Assembly: GCA_027859055.1 (NCBI GenBank)
Contig: JAQIBO010000237.1
Coordinates: 1 to 11,281, forward strand
Direction of reading: 5' to 3'
Length of the DNA stretch: 11,281 bases
DNA from: Spirochaeta sp.
GTDB taxonomy: Bacteria; Spirochaetota; Spirochaetia; DSM-27196; Alkalispirochaetaceae
In this document: positions 1-5,006 of the stretch, in pieces
Layout of the letters: each line of letters begins with the position of its first letter
Numbering within the stretch: position 1 is the first letter of the stretch
Position numbers and translations under genes: made by a program
Notes under the pieces: model-generated
Database searches by the model: none
What the model saw: the letters and a program-made list of their open reading frames with translations, nothing else
What the model was told of the DNA's origin: nothing

Positions 1-17
1 TGGTAAAGGAGGAGAAC

Positions 18-299
18 ATGGCGCAACGACACATGGTCACGTTGAAGCCCGACGGCAAGGGACGAATCACGCTGGGAAAGCTGTTGGAAGGAGTCAGCAG
101 TGTTCGCGTTTCGGTGGAACAGGACGGTCGGATCGTCCTGGAGCCGTTTCAGGAAATCCCGCAACGAGAGGCGTGGCTCTACGAAAACAAGGAAGCCCTG
201 GACAACGTACGCACCGGCCTTCGTCATGTGGCAGAAGGAAACACTTCGTACCTGGGATCCTTCGTCGAATTTGAGGAAGATGATAAGGATATCCAGTGA
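18..299 (+). CDS. Antitoxin of a type II toxin-antitoxin pair (AbrB-like N-terminus)
   Basis: A 93-residue protein whose first third (KPDGKGRITLGKLL, about residues 11-24) resembles the short beta-rich DNA-binding segment of AbrB-like antitoxins. The middle (EAWLYENKEALDNVRTGL) and the end (LGSFVEF) match my memory of small antitoxins that sit directly upstream of RelE/ParE-like toxins. The start is supported by a strong ribosome-binding site, AAGGAGG at 5-11, a few bases before the ATG at 18. The stop codon overlaps the GTG of the toxin gene, so the pair is almost certainly co-translated. Expected role, inferred from the family: bind and neutralise the toxin and repress the shared promoter, which would lie left of the window. 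The assignment rests on the pairing and the motif, not on a search. Confidence 0.72.
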   Translation: MAQRHMVTLKPDGKGRITLGKLLEGVSSVRVSVEQDGRIVLEPFQEIPQREAWLYENKEALDNVRTGLRHVAEGNTSYLGSFVEFEEDDKDIQ

Positions 300-592
300 G
301 CTTCCGGCTCGTCTTTTCCGATCAGGCCCGCGACGATTACCGTCATCTCGAACAACGCCCGGAACTGCAAAAACGCCTGAAAGCGGTCCGGAAGACACTC
401 GCTCTACTCGAAGGAAATCCACGTCATCCGTCTCTCCAGACACATGAATACTCATCTCTGACACGGGCAGTCGGGATCAAAGTGTTTGAAGCGTATGCGG
501 AAAACAGGACACCCGCTGCCTACCGTGTCTTCTGGTGTTATGGCCCGCAACCGGACGAGCTGACGATCATCGCGATCACACCACATCCATAG
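296..592 (+). CDS. RelE/ParE-superfamily toxin
   Basis: A small basic protein of 98 residues in second position of a TA pair. The N-terminus (FRLVFSDQARDDYRHLE) and the C-terminal strand pair (YRVFWCYGPQPDELTIIAITPHP, about residues 76-98) have the layout of RelE/ParE-like toxins: an alpha-helical start, then a beta sheet ending near an ITPHP tail. RelE members cut mRNA on the ribosome and ParE members poison gyrase; the sequence alone does not say which applies. The GTG start at 296 shares four bases (GTGA) with the antitoxin stop, and an AAGGA ribosome-binding site sits six bases upstream inside the antitoxin gene. It ends 23 bases before the convergent vapC stop, with no obvious terminator between them. 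Confidence 0.75.
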   Translation: MSFRLVFSDQARDDYRHLEQRPELQKRLKAVRKTLALLEGNPRHPSLQTHEYSSLTRAVGIKVFEAYAENRTPAAYRVFWCYGPQPDELTIIAITPHP

Positions 593-615
593 ACGCTTGT
601 TCGATGACGTCGGAT

Positions 616-1017
616 TTACTGCGGGGTGATCAACTCCAGTTCCCCGAAGTAGCGCCGGAGATATCCCCGGTCGACAGCTGCCAGACGGTGTGCCTGGGTG
701 GTGGCGTGGGCGGCAATCAGAAAGTCAGGAATGAGATGGTCCCGCAGTCCTCCTTCCCGACGGTAACGAAGAAAGACGCGGCCTGCTATCCAGGCTGACC
801 GTGGCGTGAACTCGGAGTACTCGATCCCGATCGACTGAAGGGCCTTCAGACAAACCGCATCCGACGGAAAACCCATGGAAACTTCCGCAAATACGACGGG
901 GCACACCAACAACGGCCCCAGACTGAGGGACTCCCGAATGAGGTCGTTCCACTTCTCCCATCCAGCCTCTTTATTGAACAGCGCCAGAAGCACCGACGAA
1001 TCCAGGGCGGTTTTCAC
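616..1017 (-). CDS. vapC: VapC-type PIN-domain ribonuclease toxin
   Basis: A 133-residue single-domain PIN protein. The four acidic residues expected to bind Mg2+/Mn2+ are all visible: Asp6 (ALDSSVLLALF), Glu45 (VVFAEVS), Asp98 (LIPDFLIAAHA) and Asp116 (AAVDRGY). Their spacing and the total length are typical of VapC toxins, which cut tRNA or rRNA. The IPDFLIAAHA segment is a familiar PIN signature, so the nuclease looks intact. The start is a GTG at 1017 that overlaps the vapB stop as GTGA, with a GGAAGGG ribosome-binding site a few bases upstream. It is transcribed leftward behind vapB and converges on the first TA pair. The RNA target cannot be told from sequence. Confidence 0.9.
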   Translation of the reverse strand: MKTALDSSVLLALFNKEAGWEKWNDLIRESLSLGPLLVCPVVFAEVSMGFPSDAVCLKALQSIGIEYSEFTPRSAWIAGRVFLRYRREGGLRDHLIPDFLIAAHATTQAHRLAAVDRGYLRRYFGELELITPQ

Positions 1018-1292
1018 TCGCCCTTCCCGTCCGTGGAGGGCAACTCGACGGGTCCGCGCAGGTCTTCCAGGAGATCCGCGGCGGACAATCCATCAGAAAC
1101 CACACCGCCGTCCCAGACTGTCCGGATTTCCTCCAGGCTGGCATCCCATACGGAAGGATCGATCACCCGTCGTGCCAGCAGTACATCGGCGTGCTCGTCA
1201 AAATCCAGGATGTCTCCCGTACGCAAGTGAAGTCGATCACGAATGGCCTGCGGAATTGTGATCTGACCCTTGGAGGTAAGAGTAGCTTTCAT
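1014..1292 (-). CDS. vapB: VapB-type antitoxin, AbrB/SpoVT swapped-hairpin domain
   Basis: A 92-residue protein that opens with a textbook AbrB/SpoVT DNA-binding domain: KATLTSKGQITIPQAIRDRLHLRTGDILDF in residues 2-31 carries the conserved SKGQITIP stretch and the R-L-x-x-G-D turn. The remaining roughly 50 acidic residues (including SAADLLEDLRG) are expected to wrap around and inhibit the VapC active site. The dimeric N-terminus should bind its own promoter and autoregulate the operon. The ATG at 1292 has no good ribosome-binding site upstream, and the candidate promoter lies so close that the transcript may be leaderless. The stop codon overlaps the vapC GTG. Confidence 0.88.
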   Translation of the reverse strand: MKATLTSKGQITIPQAIRDRLHLRTGDILDFDEHADVLLARRVIDPSVWDASLEEIRTVWDGGVVSDGLSAADLLEDLRGPVELPSTDGKGE

Positions 1293-1298
1293 GTTTCA

Positions 1299-1327
1299 AT
1301 ATTACACCTGCAAAATAAGAACTACAA
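1299..1327 (-). promoter_or_regulatory. Candidate vapBC promoter, possibly leaderless
   Basis: On the minus strand there is a -10-like hexamer TAATAT (1299-1304), and 17 bases further upstream a weak -35-like TTGTAG (1322-1327). The surrounding 50 bases are clearly richer in A+T than the neighbouring genes. Transcription starting about seven bases past the -10 would begin at or next to the vapB ATG at 1292. This fits the absence of a ribosome-binding site. The -35 match is poor, so the call is tentative. Confidence 0.3.
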
Positions 1328-1413
1328 ATAAGAATAGGAAGTAAGACAGAGACCAATAGGAGTTTCCCGTTCCATCGCACCACCATATCCCTCTTCGACA
1401 ACGTAAGGAGTAG

Positions 1414-1876
1414 CCATCCGCGAGCATCCAGTGGAATCCAAAAATCAGTTCAGCGGATGCGCTGATTACCCGTGAGTTTAAGGCTACACTTCCGGAGATG
1501 CTCGAAGGGATGCAGGATGTCGGCCGAGGGTTTCTCCGAATCGCCGCCGCCAAAGTGATCCGGGACAAGGAGTATTATGCCGAAAGGAGCTACGCCTCGT
1601 TCGACGAGTTCTGCGGTGCTGTATTCAGGATGACGCGCAAGACTATCCATCTCTATCTGCGTATCCAGACCACCATCGACAATTATCCGAATCTTTTTGA
1701 TTCAATGACTGAAACGCAGCTGGGATCTGCGAAGGATGGACAAGGTTATCGTCGAAATGAATCGAGAGGAACGAGACCGTTCGGAACTTGATGAAGGGAA
1801 TTACGCCTGCAATGTCCGTCGGAGAGATAGAACGAACCGTAAAGAAGATCGCTCCCCCGAATGAAGTTACCCGTTA
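1414..1876 (+). pseudogene. Decayed helix-turn-helix-type accessory gene
   Basis: Homology-like segments run through three reading frames. The first frame, open from 1414, includes LPEMLEGMQDVGRGFLRI, then SYASFDEFCGAVFRMTRKTIHLYLRI (about 1588-1665), and stops at 1791. The pattern of a 'ySsFeeYC' segment followed by a helix-turn-helix-like stretch resembles accessory proteins of plasmids and phages that I cannot name exactly. From about 1727 a second frame reads MDKVIVEMNREERDRSELDEG. From about 1797 a third frame reads GITPAMSVGEIERTVKKIAP before a stop at 1874-1876. An intact relative would plausibly join the three, so at least two small indels are inferred. No convincing start codon or ribosome-binding site is seen. 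A short intact protein starting at 1498 cannot be excluded. Confidence 0.45.
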
Positions 1877-1878
1877 GC

Positions 1879-1896
1879 TGTAACATCGATGTTACA
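1879..1896. promoter_or_regulatory. Perfect 18-bp palindrome, probable operator upstream of hsdM
   Basis: TGTAACATCGATGTTACA is an exact inverted repeat of two 9-base arms with no loop. That is the form expected of a dimeric repressor or activator site, not of an RNA hairpin. It lies 33 bases before the hsdM ATG. A third GTTAC copy at 1866-1870 pairs as an inverted repeat with GTAAC at 1880-1884, so up to three half-sites are clustered in about 30 bases. The binding protein is unknown. Confidence 0.55.
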
Positions 1897-1928
1897 ACAA
1901 CCGATACCCCGGACACCCTTGGAGAAGA

Positions 1929-3381
1929 ATGAAAATGGACACCGATAGCATCGTCAAAAAGCTGTGGAGCTACTGCAACATTTTCAGAGACGACGGTCTC
2001 AGCTATCGGGATTACCTGGAGCAGCTCACATTCCTGCTCTTCCTGAAGATGGCGGATGAACGGGAACAACTCGTTGGAAACGAACAGCCGATCCCGAAGG
2101 GTTTCCGCTGGACGGACCTCTCGTCTCCGCAGATGACCGGAACCAAGCTCGAAGAGCACTACCGTGAAACCCTCCGAGTGCTTGGGCAACAGGGTGGTAT
2201 GCTCGGCTTGATCTTCGGCAAGGCACAGAACAAGATTCAGGACCCGGCCAAGCTCCGCCAGTTGATCGTCGAGCTTATCGGGAAAGAAACGTGGCTTTCG
2301 CTGTCTTCCGACGTGAAGGGTGACGCCTACGATCGACGCCATCGTGGATTGCGTTGAGCCACAACCTGGCGAGTCGATCTGCGACCCCGCCTGTGGCACC
2401 GGTGGGTTTCTGCTTTCCGCTGCCGGCTACATCGGTTCCCGTCCGGACCTGGACAAGGATCAGAAAAAGCACCTGAAGTACGATGCCCTCCGGGGAATTG
2501 AGCTGGTGGATGGTGTGGCCCGGCTGTGCGCCATGAACCTCTTCCTGCATGGGATCGGTCCAGACGACGATGAGAAAGTGCCGCCCATCAAGACCGACGA
2601 CAGCCTGCGGAACACTCCCTCCACGCATTACGATGTGGTGATCACCAATCCGCCGTTTGGCAAGAAGAGCAGCATCACCATCATCAACGAGGAAGGTGAG
2701 ACCGATCAGAAGTCCGTCGTCTACAACCGACCTGACTTCTGGGTCACCACGACGAACAAGCAGCTCAACTTCGTCCAGCACATTCGCAGCCTTCTGGAAA
2801 TACATGGTCGTGCAGCGGTGGTCCTACCTGACAACGTCCTCTTTGAAGGCGGCGCGGGAGAGACCGTTCGCCGCAAGCTGATGCACGAGTGTGACGTCCA
2901 CACGATCCTGCGGCTGCCGACCGGCATCTTCTACGCCCAGGGAGTGAAGGCCAACGTCGTCTTCTTTAACCGGAAGCCGGCCAGCGATACGCCGTGGACC
3001 AAAGAGATCTGGTACTACGATCTGCGGACCAACAAGCACTTCACGTTAAAGACGGGGAAGCTGAAACGTAGCGATCTGGAAGAGTTCGTTGAGTGCTACA
3101 AGCCGGGAGATCGGCACAACCGGAAGCCCACCTGGACCGAAGAAACCCCGGACGGTCGCTGGCGAAAGTACACCTACGACGAAATAATCAAGCGAGACAA
3201 GGCCAGCCTGGACATCTTCTGGCTCCGGGACGAAAGTCTGGAAGACTCGGAGAATTTGCCGGAGCCGCAGGTGCTGGCTGAGGAGATCGCTACGGACTTA
3301 GAAGCGGCATTGGATGAGATCCGGGGTGTTCTGGAAGACCTATCCACGTCATCCGCCCTAGCGCAACCCAGTGATCCGTAG
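1929..3381 (+). pseudogene. hsdM: Type I restriction-modification DNA methyltransferase subunit HsdM, broken by deletion and frameshift
   Basis: HsdM transfers a methyl group from S-adenosylmethionine to adenine at the site chosen by HsdS. The N-terminal part (IVKKLWSYCNIFRDDGLSYRDYLEQLTFLLFLKMADE) is the usual HsdM helical domain and reads in frame to DVKGDAY (about 2330). There the frame changes, and the first reading ends at 2357. The rest continues in another frame, open from GTG 2320: AIVDCVEPQPGESICDPACGTGGF (SAM-binding motif I, 2383-2409), NPPFG (catalytic motif IV, 2647-2661), and a full C-terminus with LDIFWLRDESLEDSENLPEP. In intact relatives about two dozen residues, including the GQYFTPR motif, separate the two parts. 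They are missing here, so the gene has lost about 70 bases. The start has a GGAG site at 1921. No hsdS or hsdR follows. Product expected to be inactive. Confidence 0.88.
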
Positions 3382-3557
3382 CAGCTTCCGCTAACTAAGG
3401 ACTTCTGGCCGTTATCCAGGGACACGGGTCGGCGTTTCAAATCCGCCCAGCCCGAGGAGGCATGGTGACGGCGCGTACCGGAAGACGCAGTCTGAGGACC
3501 CCACCGGAATCATCTCAAGGAGCATCACGACCGGTCCCAGTATACTCCCGGCGAGAA

Positions 3558-3875
3558 TTAGAATCCGGTAATCAGGAGATCGACGGCCGCGATAAGCTCG
3601 GTACGCCGTTCACGAGCGTCCCCTACCCTGCCGCCCAGAATACTGGCGGGTACGGCAGCCATCTCGGAGACCACAGCTACGAACGGCTCTTCGCCCACAC
3701 GGAGAACGGGATGCATTCGCGATACTACCCACTGCTCTTTTTCGGTTCCGGGACGGAGGGGCGCTACTATCCGCGTCGCGAGGTCCGAAAGAAGATCCGC
3801 CTGCATATCGAGCAGATACGGAGTCCGCTCTCGAGTCCTCTCGTCACCATTTAGGTAGATTTCGAACTGGGCCAT
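3558..3875 (-). CDS. ccdB: CcdB-family gyrase-poisoning toxin
   Basis: A 105-residue protein that fits the CcdB fold across its whole length: MAQFEIYLN at the start, PYLLDMQADLLSDLATRIVAPL (about residues 19-40), the conserved P-V-hydrophobic strand (MHPVLRVGEEPFV), MAAVPASILG, and the C-terminal helix ELIAAVDLLITGF. CcdB traps DNA gyrase on cleaved DNA using its extreme C-terminus. The plasmid F protein ends in Trp-Gly-Ile. This one ends in Thr-Gly-Phe, close to the Ile-Thr-Gly-Ile end I recall for the Vibrio fischeri chromosomal type. The reading frame extends further upstream to 3965, but the ATG at 3875 gives the family start and overlaps the ccdA stop by one base (TGATG). A GAGAAG ribosome-binding site lies six bases upstream, inside a hairpin. 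Confidence 0.9.
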   Translation of the reverse strand: MAQFEIYLNGDERTRERTPYLLDMQADLLSDLATRIVAPLRPGTEKEQWVVSRMHPVLRVGEEPFVAVVSEMAAVPASILGGRVGDARERRTELIAAVDLLITGF

Positions 3876-4105
3876 CAGAAGCTTCTCAGTCCATCTGAGA
3901 AGGAACCATGTTCCCGGACCTCCCGGTTGTAGGCCTGGATGGCTTTGCGATTCTCTTCCCGCCATTGATCGGCCTGCTCCTGGCGAACTTTTTCACGTAT
4001 CGCTTCTTCCAGAAGTGGTGATAACTTGATTCCCCGGGACCGAGCTTCTTCGAGAAGTGCTGATTCTATACTCACATTTGTACGTGACTTCGTGTGTGTA
4101 GTCAT
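3875..4105 (-). CDS. ccdA: CcdA-family antitoxin
   Basis: A 76-residue protein with the two-part CcdA layout. Residues about 8-40 (RTNVSIESALLEEARSRGIKLSPLLEEAI) form the ribbon-helix-helix DNA-binding and dimerisation domain. Residues about 47-76 (QWREENRKAIQAYNREVREHGSFSDGLRSF) form the flexible tail that strips CcdB from gyrase; the W-x-x-E-N...A-I-x-x-Y and final G-x-F-S-D-G-x-R-S-F pattern is typical. It precedes ccdB, as expected, and should repress its own promoter as a CcdA-CcdB complex. The promoter must lie in or just beyond the 36-base gap to fxsA. A TATTTT stretch and a distant GGGAG are visible there but are weak. Its stop codon is fused to the toxin start. Confidence 0.9.
   Translation of the reverse strand: MTTHTKSRTNVSIESALLEEARSRGIKLSPLLEEAIREKVRQEQADQWREENRKAIQAYNREVREHGSFSDGLRSF
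3882..3902 (-). promoter_or_regulatory. Hairpin covering the likely ccdB ribosome-binding site
   Basis: The last codons of ccdA contain a perfect 8-base inverted repeat, CTTCTCAG and CTGAGAAG, separated by five bases. In the mRNA the 3' arm contains GAGAAG, the only plausible ribosome-binding site for ccdB, whose ATG begins six bases after the stem. A ribosome finishing ccdA would melt the stem and stop at the toxin start codon. The geometry is seen directly in the sequence; the coupling role is inferred. Confidence 0.55.
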
Positions 4106-4141
4106 GTGCGGAAAATACTCCCACTCCGTGCTCGCGTCAAT

Positions 4142-4540
4142 CTACTCCGGCCCGTGAAACGTGATCGTCCCGTCGTCAGACATACGGCGGAGACGTGCAG
4201 AAATGAAGCGGCGGATCGGCGCGCGGGAGGCTGGTATGAGAAGGGCAAACCCGACGAGGTCCGTGATGATGCCCGGCGTGATCAAGACCACCCCGGCAAT
4301 CAGCAGCAACAACGCGTCCAGCATCTGCTCACCGGGAAACCGCCCGATATTCAGTTCTGTCTGGATATCCCGCCAGACAAACCACCCCTGATGCCGTGCA
4401 AGATACGCCCCGAGGGCTCCCGTACCCACTACCAGCAGCACCGTCCACGCCGCGCCGATAACCGAACCGAGCCTGATGAGGATGAAGAGTTCGATCAGCG
4501 GAATTACCGTAAATAAAAGAAAGAGTCTACTGAAAACCAT
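4142..4540 (-). CDS. fxsA: FxsA-family cytoplasmic-membrane protein
   Basis: A 132-residue membrane protein of the FxsA family. The N-terminal signature VFSRLFLLFTVIPLIELFILIRLGSVIGA forms the first hydrophobic span. It is followed by a second span (WTVLLVVGTGALGAYLARHQG) and a third hydrophobic block (MLDALLLLIAGVVLITPGIITDLVGFALLIP) holding the conserved L-x-x-P-G-x-x-T-D motif. The C-terminus is short, charged and presumably cytoplasmic. In E. coli FxsA limits exclusion of phage T7 in F-plasmid cells; elsewhere its role is not settled. The reading frame could begin at a GTG at 4561, but the ATG at 4540 places the family's first span at the N-terminus. Neither start has a clear ribosome-binding site. 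It reads toward ccdA, leaving a 36-base gap. Confidence 0.88.
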   Translation of the reverse strand: MVFSRLFLLFTVIPLIELFILIRLGSVIGAAWTVLLVVGTGALGAYLARHQGWFVWRDIQTELNIGRFPGEQMLDALLLLIAGVVLITPGIITDLVGFALLIPASRAPIRRFISARLRRMSDDGTITFHGPE

Positions 4541-4576
4541 GAAGATGGCATTGTACCACACACGGAGGTATCACGT

Positions 4577-4621
4577 GAAACCGACCATGGACGTCGCATT
4601 CATGAAGAATCGCCTGTAGTT
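4577..4621 (+). other. 14-codon open frame behind a strong ribosome-binding site
   Basis: CGGAGG at 4562-4567 lies about ten bases before GTG 4577, which opens a 14-codon frame (MKPTMDVAFMKNRL, then TAG). It sits opposite to its neighbours, in the 99-base gap between the nucleotidyltransferase and fxsA. It could be the surviving 5' end of a lost gene, a leader peptide or chance. No similarity is recognised. Confidence 0.15.
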
Positions 4622-4639
4622 TCTCGCGGTCACCTTCGT

Positions 4640-4942
4640 TCATTGGATCGTCACCCCCTCGGTTAACGCAATCCGATGGATCGTTCGTTCACGGGAATCC
4701 GGGGTTCGCAGAACCACGTCGATCCGGCGGTCACCGATTCGCTGCTTGAGTCTGACGAGAAAACGGATCTTTTTTCGCCGGGCTGTGGCGGAATCCAGTC
4801 CCGTGGTGATCATAAGATCGATATCTCCACCACGGGCCGCGTCATCAACGCGGGATCCGAAGAGCGTGACAGTGGCATCGGGTCCAAAAAGCTCCGCCGC
4901 AATTCGCAGAATTTCCGCCCGTTGCGTTTCGGTCAATCGCAT
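4640..4942 (-). CDS. MNT-type minimal nucleotidyltransferase, solitary
   Basis: A protein of about 100 residues with the minimal nucleotidyltransferase core. GSRVDDAARGGDIDLMI (residues 29-45) gives the G-S-x(n)-D-x-D signature with metal ligands Asp40 and Asp42, and Asp75 (RRIDVVL) is in the place of the third carboxylate. Such proteins often partner a HEPN-domain protein in MNT/HEPN systems, where MNT acts as an antitoxin that adds AMP to HEPN. No HEPN gene is seen on either side, so the function is open. The frame extends upstream to 5095, but that would overlap the aminotransferase gene. The ATG at 4942 begins the family-like MRLTETQRAEILRIA. No strong ribosome-binding site is seen. It follows the aminotransferase gene after 64 bases. 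Confidence 0.78.
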   Translation of the reverse strand: MRLTETQRAEILRIAAELFGPDATVTLFGSRVDDAARGGDIDLMITTGLDSATARRKKIRFLVRLKQRIGDRRIDVVLRTPDSRERTIHRIALTEGVTIQ

Positions 4943-5006
4943 AAGAACATACTGCACCAGAGCGGGTGCTACATCAAGGCGCACCGGCCAAACCACGTGT
5001 TCACGT

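Noticed and set aside
593..615. Gap between the convergent first TA pair and vapBC, considered for a bidirectional terminator
   Set aside because: Only 23 bases, with no stable stem or T-run visible.
1885..1890. ATCGAT in the centre of the palindrome as a recognition site of the restriction-modification system
   Set aside because: Type I systems recognise split asymmetric sites, and the symmetry extends over 18 bases, which fits an operator better.
1746..2399. A 217-codon minus-strand frame opposite the start of hsdM
   Set aside because: It is antisense to clear HsdM sequence and its product shows no family features. It is best explained as a shadow of coding composition.
3382..3557. Space after hsdM, considered for an hsdS remnant
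   Set aside because: I read all frames and saw no stretch resembling a target-recognition domain or the conserved HsdS helices. Nothing is supported here.
3462..3854. A 130-codon plus-strand frame preceded by GAGGAGG
   Set aside because: The GAGGAGG lies only one base before the ATG, the product is Arg/Ser/Pro-rich with no recognisable motif, and most of it is antisense to the well-supported ccdB gene.
4995..5006. Inverted repeat ACGTG-TT-CACGT just after the aminotransferase stop, considered as a terminator
   Set aside because: The loop is only two bases, the stem is five pairs and no T-run follows on the minus strand, so it does not look like a rho-independent terminator.
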